The notes under the pieces: generated by a model
The model's database searches: none
Seen by the model: the letters and a program-made list of their open reading frames with translations, nothing else
Told to the model about the DNA's origin: nothing
Made by a program: the position numbers and the translations under genes
In this document: positions 1-7,863 of the stretch, in pieces
How positions within the stretch are numbered: position 1 is the first letter of the stretch
Layout of the letters: each line of letters opens with the position of its first letter
NCBI RefSeq assembly: GCF_029846275.1
Contig: NZ_JARVWS010000001.1
Coordinates: 124,001 to 188,000, forward strand
From: Nocardioides sp. CER19
Lineage (GTDB): Bacteria; Actinomycetota; Actinomycetes; Propionibacteriales; Nocardioidaceae
Length of the DNA: 64,000 nt
Direction: 5' to 3'

Positions 1-1
1 G

Positions 2-1699
2 CTCGACGCCTACGAGCTACCGCCGACACCCGGCCTCGGCTACCTCCGGACCGATCCGCACACCCTCACCCGGTTCCGCGCGCCGTACGTCGGCACCGTG
101 CTGCACCGCCCGGCCGACCCGGCCCGGGTGCTCCCGTTCACCGCCGCACCGGTCGGCGGTCCGGTGACGGAGGCCGTGCCTCTCGTCCACGCCGCCGCCG
201 CGGCCATGACGGGCCGCAGCAGCGCCCACCGGATCTGGCTGCCGCCGCTCGATCGGTCCGCGACGCTGGGGGACCTCCTGCCAGGGATCGAGCACGACCC
301 GATCCGCGGGTTCGGACAGGCGTCCCCGACCGTCCCGCTCGGTGAGATCGACCGGCCGCTGCTGCAGCGGCGTGACCGGCTGGAGGTCGACCTCACCGCT
401 GGCCACGTCGCCGTGGTCGGCGCACCCGGCAGCGGCCGCAGCAGCCTCCTGCGGACCGCCGTCGCCGGTCTGGCGCTGACCCGGACGCCGGAGGAGGTCT
501 CGATCCACCTGCTCGACCTCGGCGGCAGGCTCGCGCCGCTCACGCACCTTCCGCACGTGGCGGGTGCGGCCGGTCGGGCGGACCCCGAGCTCGCCGTCAG
601 GATCGTCGGCGACCTCACCCGCGGTCCCGACCGGCCTGCGGTGCTGGTCGTCGACGACTGGGCGGTGTTGCGCCAGGACCTGCCGTACCTCGAGGAGGAG
701 CTGACCCGGCTGGCGTCGCGGGGGCGGGCACTCGACGTGCACCTCGTGGTCGCGGCGGGTCGGTGGGCCGACCTGAGGGCGCCGGTGCGCGACGCCTTCG
801 ACACCCGGATCGAGCTGAGGCTCGGCGAGCCTCTCGACTCCGAGGTCGATCGGCGGCTGGCCGCGGCCGTTCCGCGCGGACGGCCGGGCCGGGGCGTCGT
901 CGACGGCGCACACTTCCTGGCGGCGCTGCCGCGGCTCGCGCCCGACACACGGACCGCCGACGAGGCGTTGACCGACCTGGTCGGGCAGGTCGCACGTCAG
1001 TGGCACGGCCCCACACCCCGGAGGCTGCGCCCGCTCCCGCGGCAGGTCACGCTCGACGAGCTGTCGGAGGACGGCCGTGTCCGGCTCGGCCTGTGCTCGG
1101 GCGACCATGCCGTTAGGACGCTGCCGACGTCCGGACACCTGATCGTGCTCGGCGACGGCGGCTCGGGTCGCACGACCCTGCTGCGGACGATCCTCCGCGA
1201 GATCACCCGGACGCGACCGCGCGACCAGGTGCTCGTCGTCGACCCACGCGGCACCCTGGCCGGCCAGGTGCGCCCCGAGCAGCTGTTGGCACATGTCGAC
1301 GAGCCGACCGCGACCGTGGGCGAGCTCGCCGATCTCCTCGACCGGCGGCTGCGGCCCGGCGCGGCCCCCGGACCCGCGGTCTGGGTCGTCGTCGACGACC
1401 TCGACCTCGTCGAGCCGACTCCCTGGCGTCCGCTGGTGCCGCTGCTGTCGCGAGGGACCGACGTCGGCCTGCGTCTCGTCGTCGCGAGGAGGACCGGCGG
1501 CGCCGCCCGCGCGTTCTACGAGCCGCTGCTCGGCATCCTGCGCGAGCTGCGGAGTCCCGGAGTGCTCCTGTCGGGTAGTCCCGAGGAAGGACCGCTGCTG
1601 CATGGGGTGCCGGCTCGGTCCGCACCCCCCGGTCGGGCGCGCTGGATCGGCAGGGACGGCGACGAAAACGCGTTCCAGGTGGCGTGGACGCCGCTCTAG
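2..1699 (+). CDS. EccC-type type VII secretion ATPase, 3' part (truncated by window edge)
   Basis: The frame is open from the first bases, so the 5' end lies outside the window; 565 residues are visible. The segment DAYELPPTPGLGYL followed by RFRAPYVG matches the region of EccC/FtsK-SpoIIIE ATPases before the second ATPase domain. Two P-loops are visible, GAPGSGRSSLLRT and GDGGSGRTTLLRT, each followed by a Walker B-like strand (VLVVDDW and VWVVVDDLD), so this should be the last two ATPase domains of a tandem EccC. EccC proteins are membrane-anchored motors that recognise and drive export of WXG100-family substrates. No other esx/ecc gene is visible downstream, so the rest of the locus must lie to the left. 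Confidence 0.85.
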   Translation, partial: LDAYELPPTPGLGYLRTDPHTLTRFRAPYVGTVLHRPADPARVLPFTAAPVGGPVTEAVPLVHAAAAAMTGRSSAHRIWLPPLDRSATLGDLLPGIEHDPIRGFGQASPTVPLGEIDRPLLQRRDRLEVDLTAGHVAVVGAPGSGRSSLLRTAVAGLALTRTPEEVSIHLLDLGGRLAPLTHLPHVAGAAGRADPELAVRIVGDLTRGPDRPAVLVVDDWAVLRQDLPYLEEELTRLASRGRALDVHLVVAAGRWADLRAPVRDAFDTRIELRLGEPLDSEVDRRLAAAVPRGRPGRGVVDGAHFLAALPRLAPDTRTADEALTDLVGQVARQWHGPTPRRLRPLPRQVTLDELSEDGRVRLGLCSGDHAVRTLPTSGHLIVLGDGGSGRTTLLRTILREITRTRPRDQVLVVDPRGTLAGQVRPEQLLAHVDEPTATVGELADLLDRRLRPGAAPGPAVWVVVDDLDLVEPTPWRPLVPLLSRGTDVGLRLVVARRTGGAARAFYEPLLGILRELRSPGVLLSGSPEEGPLLHGVPARSAPPGRARWIGRDGDENAFQVAWTPL

Positions 1700-1700
1700 G

Positions 1701-1733
1701 CTTGGATCGATCAAAGTGTTAAACTGATCCAAG
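1701..1733. promoter_or_regulatory. AT-rich inverted repeat after eccC
   Basis: CTTGGATC (1701-1708) and GATCCAAG (1726-1733) are perfect 8-bp arms around a 17-nt spacer, directly after the EccC stop codon, in a stretch clearly richer in A/T than the rest of the window. It may be an operator for the following small gene or a weak terminator of eccC. No T-run follows. Confidence 0.4.
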
Positions 1734-1774
1734 TTGATAGACAAAGAGTACGAAACAAAACGCAGCCGTAACCT

Positions 1775-1860
1775 GAGGTCAACCTCCTGGCGATCTCGAC
1801 GGTGCAGGCTCGTCCCACCAAGGACAACACCAAGGACCAACAGACCCCCTAGGAGGTTGA
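1775..1860 (+). promoter_or_regulatory. 5' leader with sequence complementary to the downstream SD
   Basis: The 12 nt UCAACCUCCUGG (1779-1790) can pair with CUAGGAGGUUGA (1849-1860), which contains the whole Shine-Dalgarno site of the 59-aa gene: 11 Watson-Crick pairs and one G-U pair. A short competing hairpin, GAGG (1775-1778) with CCUC (1783-1786) around a UCAA tetraloop, would free the SD. Between them lies a direct repeat ACCAAGGAC (1817-1825 and 1829-1837). This has the layout of a translational on/off switch. It is an inference from base pairing; no known riboswitch class is recognised. Confidence 0.45.
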
Positions 1861-1861
1861 G

Positions 1862-2041
1862 ATGGAGAACCCCACCACGACCACACGGGACACCGAGCTC
1901 GATCGCGTCTCCACGCAGCGCAACAGCCTCAAGTCCCGGCACGCCAGCGCACTCGCCAAGCTCATGATCGAGCGCGAGGACCTGCGCGGCACGCACGCGT
2001 TCGCCGACTTCATCGACGATTCGCTGCGCTGGTCTGCGTGA
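1862..2041 (+). CDS. 59-aa hydrophilic small protein, unknown function
   Basis: ATG at 1862 follows a near-perfect SD, AGGAGG at 1851-1856, with 5-nt spacing, one of the strongest in the window. The product (MENPTTTTRDTELDRV... ending DDSLRWSA) is charged and probably helical, with no cysteine, no signal peptide and no membrane segment. I do not recognise the family. It stands alone between the EccC gene and a strong terminator at 2078-2110. The upstream leader can mask its SD, so translation may be regulated. It could be a small regulatory or stress protein; it lacks a WxG motif, so I do not call it an Esx substrate. Confidence 0.6.
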   Translation: MENPTTTTRDTELDRVSTQRNSLKSRHASALAKLMIEREDLRGTHAFADFIDDSLRWSA

Positions 2042-2077
2042 TCCGCTCGCAGCGCTCTCGGGGGACACAGATCGTCG

Positions 2078-2110
2078 AACGGCCGGCCCGTCACGCACGG
2101 GCCGGCCGTT
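2078..2110. terminator. Strong bidirectional hairpin terminator
   Basis: AACGGCCGGCCCGT (2078-2091) and its exact complement (2097-2110) form a 14-bp GC-rich stem with a 5-nt loop, between the convergent 59-aa gene and the HerA-like gene ending at 2123. Confidence 0.8.
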
Positions 2111-2122
2111 CTGCGTCACCGG

Positions 2123-3718
2123 TCAGCGCCGCTTGAACATGCTCCGCACGAGCTCCCGCGCCGCCGTGTTCATCGCGTTCTTGAACGCCGACGACTTCAC
2201 GACGTCCTCGAGGAGCGAGTCGTCGTCAGGCTGCGACCGCCCGGCCTTCGGGGCCTTCTTCCGTGGGGCCGCCTGCTTGGCCGCCTCCGCCTTGGCCTCC
2301 GCCGCTGCCTTCTCGGCCGCCTGTGCCGCGGCCATCTTCTCGCCGAGCATCTCGGCGGCCGACGGCCGATCGACGGCAACGGCGTACGTCGCGTAGCTCG
2401 GCGACGCCTTGATCGCCGCCTCGATCGCGGCCGGGTCCGTCGCCCCCATGAGCGACTCGGGCGCCCGCAGCCGCGTCCACGCGACCGGCGTCGGCGCGCC
2501 CCGCTCGTTCATGACGGTGACGATCGCCTCGCCGATCCCCAGCGTGGTGATGACCGCGCCCAGGTCGTCGTAGGACGACGTGGGGTAGGTGTTCACGGTC
2601 TGCTTCAGCGCCTTGGCGTCGTTGGGCGTGTTGACGCGGAGCTGGTGCTGGATACGCGAGCCGAGCTGGCCGAGCACGTCCTCGTGGATGTCGGTGGGCG
2701 ACTGGCTGATGAAGAACACGCCGACCCCCTTCGACCGGATCAGCCGCACGGTCTGGGTGATCGTCTCGAGGAAGTCCTTCGACGCCCCGTCGAAGAGCAG
2801 GTGCGCCTCGTCGAAGAAGAAGACGAGCTTCGGCTTGTCCGGGTCGCCGACCTCGGGCAGCTTGCGGAACAGGTCGGTGAGCAGCCACATCAGGAACGTC
2901 GAGAAGATCGCCGGCCGGTCGGTGAGGTTGGGCAGCTCGAGCAGCGAGATCCGTCCGCGGCCGTCGCCCTCGGTCGCGAGGAACTCCCCGGAGTCGAACG
3001 CGGGCTCGCCGAAGAACGCGTCGGCGCCCTGGTCCTCGAACGCGATCAGCTCGCGGAGGATCACGCCGACGGTCGCGGACGAGAGGCCGCCCAGACCGGT
3101 GAGGTCGGCCTTGCCCTCGGCGCTGGTGAGGTACTGGAGCACGGCGCGCAGGTCGGCCAGGTCGAGGAGCGGCAGCTGCGCGTTGCGGGCGTAGTGGAAC
3201 ACCAGCCCGAGCGAAGACTCCTGGGTGTCGTTGAGCTCGAGCACCTTGGCGAGCAGCGTCGAGCCGAACGTCTCGACGGTGACGCGGACCGGGATGCCGC
3301 TGCCGACCCCGCCGAGCGCGTAGTACTGCACCGGGAAGCTGGTCGCCGACCAGTCCTGGCCGACCGAAGCGGTCCGGGCGGTCAGCTTCTCGCTCGGCAC
3401 CCCGGGCGTCGCGAGACCCGAGAGGTCGCCCTTGATGTCGGCGGCGAAGACCGGCACGCCGTTGGCGGAGAGCTGCTCGGCGATGAGCTGCAGGGTCTTC
3501 GTCTTGCCGGTGCCCGTGGCACCGGCGACCAGGCCGTGCCGGTTGAGCATGCCGAGCGGGATCCGGATGTGGACGTCGGTGAGCGTCTCGGCGTCCGTCA
3601 TGAGTCCGCCGAGCTCGAGCGCCGTACCGGCGAACCGGTAGCCGGCCGCCACCGCCGTCTCGATCGGGCTGGCGGGCGTCGCGGACTCTGACCCGGGCGT
3701 GGCCGGCGTGTCGGTCAT
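2123..3718 (-). CDS. HerA-like helicase domain protein (DUF853/YjgR family)
   Basis: A 531-aa soluble P-loop ATPase of the HerA/FtsK superfamily. Walker A GATGTGKTKT lies near residue 70 and Walker B LVFFFDEAHLLF near residue 300; length fits the DUF853 family, whose cellular role is not settled. The C-terminal ~70 residues form an Ala/Lys-rich probable coiled tail (AAQAAEKAAAEAKAEAAKQA) followed by a basic end. The ATG has no SD; a TAGGCT box on the minus strand (3730-3725) stands 6 nt before it, so the transcript is probably leaderless. Confidence 0.85.
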   Translation of the reverse strand: MTDTPATPGSESATPASPIETAVAAGYRFAGTALELGGLMTDAETLTDVHIRIPLGMLNRHGLVAGATGTGKTKTLQLIAEQLSANGVPVFAADIKGDLSGLATPGVPSEKLTARTASVGQDWSATSFPVQYYALGGVGSGIPVRVTVETFGSTLLAKVLELNDTQESSLGLVFHYARNAQLPLLDLADLRAVLQYLTSAEGKADLTGLGGLSSATVGVILRELIAFEDQGADAFFGEPAFDSGEFLATEGDGRGRISLLELPNLTDRPAIFSTFLMWLLTDLFRKLPEVGDPDKPKLVFFFDEAHLLFDGASKDFLETITQTVRLIRSKGVGVFFISQSPTDIHEDVLGQLGSRIQHQLRVNTPNDAKALKQTVNTYPTSSYDDLGAVITTLGIGEAIVTVMNERGAPTPVAWTRLRAPESLMGATDPAAIEAAIKASPSYATYAVAVDRPSAAEMLGEKMAAAQAAEKAAAEAKAEAAKQAAPRKKAPKAGRSQPDDDSLLEDVVKSSAFKNAMNTAARELVRSMFKRR

Positions 3719-3765
3719 GGCTCGAGCCTAAGGCGGATCGTCGGGCGGTCGTTATAGTCGCGAGC
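3719..3765. promoter_or_regulatory. Compact divergent leaderless promoters
   Basis: The 47-bp gap between two divergent start codons contains a minus-strand TAGGCT (3730-3725, 6 nt before the ATG at 3718) and a plus-strand TATAGT (3753-3758, 7 nt before the GTG at 3766). Neither gene has an SD. Both are expected to start transcription at or next to their start codon. No clear -35 is visible. Confidence 0.55.
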
Positions 3766-4068
3766 GTGATCTTCAAGCGTGTGGGCGAGGGGCGTCCGTA
3801 CCCGGATCACGGCCTCTCGGCGAAGGAGTGGGCCGCCGTACCGCCCCGTCAGGTGCGTCTCGACGAGCTCGTCACGACGAAGGACACCCTGCAGCTCGCC
3901 GCCCTCCTGGACGAGGACTCGACGTTCTACGGCGACCTGTTCGCGCACGTCGTGGAGTGGAACGGCGAGCTCTACCTCGAGGACGGTCTGCACCGCGCCC
4001 TCCGCGCCGCTCTGCAGCAAAGACATGTCCTGCACGCCCGCGTGCACGTCCTTCCCTCGCTAGGCTGA
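3766..4068 (+). CDS. Small conserved actinobacterial protein with ParB-like signature
   Basis: A 100-aa soluble protein starting at a leaderless GTG. The core DTLQLAALLDEDSTFYGDL and especially LYLEDGLHRALRAAL resemble the small ParB/sulfiredoxin-like fold in which a DGxHR motif binds a nucleotide. Proteins of this kind often precede a LytR_C-domain gene in actinobacteria, as here (6-bp gap). I recall that some such proteins are labelled as VapB-like antitoxins in automated annotation, but no toxin gene is adjacent and I do not adopt that name. Function unknown. Confidence 0.6.
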   Translation: MIFKRVGEGRPYPDHGLSAKEWAAVPPRQVRLDELVTTKDTLQLAALLDEDSTFYGDLFAHVVEWNGELYLEDGLHRALRAALQQRHVLHARVHVLPSLG

Positions 4069-4074
4069 CGCGCC

Positions 4075-4581
4075 ATGACCCAGGCGGTGAAGACGGTGCT
4101 CACGCTCGCGGTGCTCGCCGCCCTGCTCGCCTTCGCTGCCTCGTGGGGCTGGTCGGCGCTCACGGCGCCGCTGCCGTCGCTGACCAGCGGACCGGCCTGC
4201 GTCGAGACGGCGGTCTCCGCGGGTGAGACCGTCACCACCCAGCAGGTGACCGTGAGCGTGCTCAACGCCGGCAAGCGCGCCGGTCTTGCGAGCCGGACGA
4301 TGACGGCGCTCACCGACCAGGGCTTCAACAAGGGCGACAGCGGCAACGCGCCGGCCAAGACGGCGGTCACGTACGCCCAGATCTGGACCGACGACCCGAC
4401 GAGCCCCGCCGTCGCGCTGGTGGCGAGCCGGTTCGGTGGCCGCGCCAAGATCGTGCAGCACGACGTCGCCGAGGTCGGCGTCGTCGTGGTGGTCGGCGAC
4501 AAGTTCCGCACCCTGACGAAAGGCAAGCCGTCGGTCAAGGCGACGAAGGGTACGACGATCTGCTCGCCGCCCAGCTCCTAG
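4075..4581 (+). CDS. LytR C-terminal-domain membrane protein
   Basis: A 168-aa protein with one N-terminal membrane segment (about residues 8-28) and an extracytoplasmic LytR_C domain, typical start VTVSVLNAGKRAGLASR and typical end of short hydrophobic strands (VGVVVVVGD). LytR_C domains are found alone or attached to LytR-CpsA-Psr cell-wall ligases; this protein lacks the catalytic LCP domain. A TAGGCT box (4061-4066) is 8 nt before the ATG, so it may have its own leaderless promoter within the upstream gene. Confidence 0.75.
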   Translation: MTQAVKTVLTLAVLAALLAFAASWGWSALTAPLPSLTSGPACVETAVSAGETVTTQQVTVSVLNAGKRAGLASRTMTALTDQGFNKGDSGNAPAKTAVTYAQIWTDDPTSPAVALVASRFGGRAKIVQHDVAEVGVVVVVGDKFRTLTKGKPSVKATKGTTICSPPSS

Positions 4582-4600
4582 CGCCGGGGCGGAGACGGCC

Positions 4601-6100
4601 CTAGGGCGAGTCCTTGAGCCACTGCGCGAGCCGGCCGTGCCGGCTGACCTGGCGTAGCCGCCGCTCGGTGCTCTCCCGCAGCTCGCGCGGCGTCACGATG
4701 AGGACGTCGTCGAGGGCGCGCAGCACGGTCCGGTGCTCCGGCACGATCGCGTCGCCGTCACGGAGCACCAGCGACACGGACGCACCAGCGGGCAGGCGCA
4801 GCTCGCCGACCTCGACGCCGTGCAGGCGCGAGCCGGGCGTGATCGTGATCTGCAGCAGGTCGGCGGCCACCCGCTCGAGCGGCGCGGCCTCGAGGTCCAG
4901 GGCGCGAGGGTCCGACGGGCGGGCCACGCCCAGCAACCGCGCGACCCAGGGCAGGGACGGCGCCGTGAGCAGCGTGTAGACGACCACCATCACGAAGACG
5001 AGGTCGAAGAGCCGTTCCGCGCCGGGCACCCGCTCCGCGAGGGGGATCGTCATCAGCACCACGGGTACGGCGCCGCGCAAGCCCGCCCAGGACAGGAACG
5101 CCTGCTCCTGCCAGCGCAGCCGGGCGCCCAGCGCGCTGATGACCACCGACAGCGGGCGCGCCACCAGCGTCAGCACGAGTCCGGCGACGAGCGCCAGCCC
5201 GACGATGTGCCACGTGATCCGGCCCGGCGAGAGCAAGAGCCCGAGCATGATGAAGAGACCGATCTGGGCCAGCCACGCCACCCCCTCGGCGAACGACCGG
5301 GTGGCCCCGCGGTGCGGCAGCTCGGCGTTGCCGAGGACGAGCCCGGCGACGTACACGGCAGCGAAGCCGCTCCCGTGCGTGGACCCGCCGATGGCGTAGG
5401 CGAGGACCGTCAGGATCAGCACCGCGAGCGGGTAGAGCCCGGTCGAGGGCAGGGCCGCGCGCCGCATCAGCCAGGAGCCTCCGAAGCCGACGAGGAGGCC
5501 GACGAGGGTCCCCTCGATGAGCTCGTAGGCGATCGTTCCGGCGACCATCCACAGAGGGTCGTGGTCGACCGCGCCGGTCGCGATGAGCGAGACCAGCACG
5601 ACCGTCGGTGCGTCGTTGAGGCCCGACTCCGCCTCGAGGGCGGCGGTCAGGCGCTTGGGCAGAGGCACCACCCGGAGCACCGAGAACACCGCGGCGGCGT
5701 CCGTCGGGGCGGTCACGGCACCCAGCAGGACGGCGAGCTTCCAGTCCAGGCCGAGGAGGTAGTGCCCGGCCAAGCCCACGACGGTGACCGTGATGGCGAT
5801 ACCGATCGTCGCCAGCGACAGGCCCAGCCGCAGCGAGCGGCGTACGTCGTGCCACTCTGTCGCGAGACCACCCTCGGCCAGGATGACGGCGAGCGCGGCG
5901 AAGCCGAGCGCATGTGCGAGCTCGGCGTCCTCGAACTGGATCCCCAGGCCGGCCTCACCGAGCGCGACACCCATGAGCAGGTAGACCAGCAGCGTCGGCA
6001 GCCCGGTCCGCGAGGAGACCCGCACCGCCAGGATCGCGAACAGGGTGACGGCCGAGCCCACCAGCGCGAACGTGTCGAGCTGGTGGACGTTGAAGCTCAT
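4601..6100 (-). CDS. Cation/proton antiporter, CPA1 family (NhaP2/CvrA-like)
   Basis: A 499-aa integral membrane protein with about 12 hydrophobic segments in residues 1-390, including the conserved VTAPTDAAAVFSVLR segment and the ESGLNDAPTVVLV segment whose Asp is the exchanger ion site in the family. Residues ~400-480 form a cytoplasmic TrkA_C-like domain (LHGVEVGELRLPAGASVSLV) that usually senses ligands. The likely role is K+ or Na+ efflux in exchange for protons. It stands alone, convergent with the LytR_C gene; the ATG at 6100 follows a GAGGTG site. Confidence 0.85.
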   Translation of the reverse strand: MSFNVHQLDTFALVGSAVTLFAILAVRVSSRTGLPTLLVYLLMGVALGEAGLGIQFEDAELAHALGFAALAVILAEGGLATEWHDVRRSLRLGLSLATIGIAITVTVVGLAGHYLLGLDWKLAVLLGAVTAPTDAAAVFSVLRVVPLPKRLTAALEAESGLNDAPTVVLVSLIATGAVDHDPLWMVAGTIAYELIEGTLVGLLVGFGGSWLMRRAALPSTGLYPLAVLILTVLAYAIGGSTHGSGFAAVYVAGLVLGNAELPHRGATRSFAEGVAWLAQIGLFIMLGLLLSPGRITWHIVGLALVAGLVLTLVARPLSVVISALGARLRWQEQAFLSWAGLRGAVPVVLMTIPLAERVPGAERLFDLVFVMVVVYTLLTAPSLPWVARLLGVARPSDPRALDLEAAPLERVAADLLQITITPGSRLHGVEVGELRLPAGASVSLVLRDGDAIVPEHRTVLRALDDVLIVTPRELRESTERRLRQVSRHGRLAQWLKDSP

Positions 6101-6159
6101 GTCACCTCACTTCTGGGGGTGGCGGGATCTGATCCTATCGGGCGGTTACCGTGCCCCTC

Positions 6160-7356
6160 ATGGATGACCGCTGGACAGCCGCCGCGCGCGCGAACGTTCC
6201 GCCGTTCCACGTCATGGACATGATCGCGGCGTCGGCGACCCGCCAGCGCACGCACGGCGACGCGGTGAACCTGCTCTCCGGCCAGCCCTCGACGGGCGCA
6301 CCCGCCGCCGTCGCGGAGGAGGCCGTCCGGCTGCTGCGCTCGGGCGACCCGCTCGGCTACACCCCGGCGACCGGCATCCTCGAGCTGCGGGAGGCGATCG
6401 CCGGGCACTACGGCTCCCGCTACGACCTGGAGGTCTCCCCGGACGACGTCATCGTGACGACCGGGGCCAGCGGCGGCTTCCTGCTCGCGTTCCTCGCGGC
6501 GTTCGAAGTCGGCGACAAGGTCGCGATGGCCCGCCCCAACTACCCCTGCTACCGCAACGTCCTGCAGGCGCTCGGCTGCCAGGTCGTCGAGATCGAGACC
6601 GGACCCGAGACCCGCTTCCAGCCGACGGTGGAGCAGCTGGCCCAGCTCCACGAAGCGGAGGGAGGAGACCTCAAGGGCGTCCTGCTGGCCTCTCCCGCCA
6701 ACCCGACCGGCACGATGGTGCTGCCCGAGGAGCTCGCCGCGATCGCCGCCTGGTGCGAGGAGCACCGGGTCCAGCTCATCTCGGACGAGATCTACCACGG
6801 CATCGAGTACGCGCCCCTCGACGGCCACGCGCCGCTGGCCCGCTGCGCCTGGGAGACCAGCCGCGAGGCGGTCGTGTTCGGCAGCTTCAGCAAGTACTTC
6901 TCGATGACCGGCTGGCGGATCGGGTGGCTGCTGGCGCCCGGCCGGCTGCGCCGCGCCATCGACGTGCTGACCGGCAACTTCACGATCTGCCCGCCCACGA
7001 TCGCGCAGCGGGCCGCCGTCCGCGCCTTCACGCCGGCGGCGATCGCCGAGCTCGACGGCCACGTCACCAGGTACGCCGCCAACCGGCGGCTCCTGCTCGA
7101 GGGGCTGCCCCGGCTGGGGATCACCCGGCTCGCGCCCGCCGACGGCGCCTTCTACGTGTACGCCGACGTGGGCCACCTGACCGACGACACGATGGCCTTC
7201 GCCCACCAGCTGCTGGCGACCACAGGTGTCGCCGTGGCGCCGGGGATCGACTTCGACACCACCGACGGGGGCCGCTTCCTGCGGATGTCCTTCGCCGGTG
7301 ACGCCGCGGAGATCAGCGAGGCGCTCGAGCGGTTGTCCACAGCGGTCGGGCGCTGA
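6160..7356 (+). CDS. PLP-dependent aminotransferase, class I/II fold
   Basis: A 398-aa fold-type I aminotransferase. Visible family features are LGYTPATGILELREAIAGHY at the N-terminus, SPANPTGTMV in the cofactor cradle, the ISDEIYHGIEY strand with the Asp that holds the pyridine nitrogen, and SFSKYFSMTGWRIGW with the Schiff-base lysine. Substrate cannot be read; aspartate- or aromatic-type are both possible. I prefer ATG 6160 over GTG 6151 because TACCGT (6147-6152) stands 7 nt before it and overlaps the GTG, the leaderless layout seen repeatedly here. Confidence 0.85.
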   Translation: MDDRWTAAARANVPPFHVMDMIAASATRQRTHGDAVNLLSGQPSTGAPAAVAEEAVRLLRSGDPLGYTPATGILELREAIAGHYGSRYDLEVSPDDVIVTTGASGGFLLAFLAAFEVGDKVAMARPNYPCYRNVLQALGCQVVEIETGPETRFQPTVEQLAQLHEAEGGDLKGVLLASPANPTGTMVLPEELAAIAAWCEEHRVQLISDEIYHGIEYAPLDGHAPLARCAWETSREAVVFGSFSKYFSMTGWRIGWLLAPGRLRRAIDVLTGNFTICPPTIAQRAAVRAFTPAAIAELDGHVTRYAANRRLLLEGLPRLGITRLAPADGAFYVYADVGHLTDDTMAFAHQLLATTGVAVAPGIDFDTTDGGRFLRMSFAGDAAEISEALERLSTAVGR

Positions 7357-7413
7357 GGTTTCCGCCTCCGCCGGTCCCGGGCAGAGTCCGGGTGGGCCGG
7401 TGAGGAGGAAGCC

Positions 7414-7863
7414 ATGGGGCCAGACCCGCACGAGATCCGCGCGCTCGCACACCGGATCCGGCAGCAGGGCGCCGAGGTCCGCGCCGACGCCCGTGCGCTG
7501 GTCGCCCGCGGCCACGCCGTGGGCTGGACCGGCCTGGCCGGTGCGGCGATGTTCGACCAGACGGTCGCCCAGGCCCACGTCCTCACCCGGATCGCCGCCC
7601 GGCACGAGACCGCGGCTCGGGCCCTGGACGCGCACGCTGCCGCGCTCGAGGACGCCCTCGCGCTGGTCGCCGAGATCGAGCGTCGGGTCCGCACGGCCGT
7701 CGACGGCGCCCGGAGCAGGCTCGGGCGCTTCCTCGACGGGCTGATCGACGCCGTCGGGGACGACGACGAGACGCTCGCCCGCTTCACCGCGCCCCCACCC
7801 GGGAGCGCCGAGTGGCTGCAGGTCCGGCTGCCCGGCGTCGCGCTTCCCGGTCCACTCCGATGA
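7414..7863 (+). CDS. WXG100-like helical protein (possible ESX partner)
   Basis: A 149-aa, Ala-rich, almost wholly helical protein without signal peptide or membrane segment. A long helix (EIRALAHRIRQQGAEVRAD) leads to VGWTGLAGAAM, a W-x-G turn in the place expected for WXG100 helical hairpins, followed by a second long helix and a short tail. SD GAGGAGG precedes the ATG. Its stop overlaps the next start (ATGA at 7860), so the two are translationally coupled. With an EccC gene 6 kb upstream, an ESX substrate or chaperone role is a reasonable inference but unproven. Confidence 0.5.
   Translation: MGPDPHEIRALAHRIRQQGAEVRADARALVARGHAVGWTGLAGAAMFDQTVAQAHVLTRIAARHETAARALDAHAAALEDALALVAEIERRVRTAVDGARSRLGRFLDGLIDAVGDDDETLARFTAPPPGSAEWLQVRLPGVALPGPLR

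Noticed and set aside
1734-1967. 77-codon frame from TTG 1734 over the small-gene leader
   Set aside because: No SD, Arg/Pro-rich composition, and it overlaps the 59-aa frame, which has a near-perfect SD.
3766-4068. Toxin-antitoxin locus
   Set aside because: No PIN-domain or other toxin gene adjacent; neighbours are envelope and ATPase genes.
4577-4605. CCTAG/CTAGG arms between LytR_C and antiporter genes as a terminator
   Set aside because: Only 5 bp with a 19-nt loop; too weak to list.
4733-6223. Very long open frames opposite real genes (also 25172-26965, 41164-43635, 46836-49802, 53571-56213)
   Set aside because: They are antisense to well-supported genes, rich in Arg/Gly/Pro/Asp with no domain, and result from high third-position GC.
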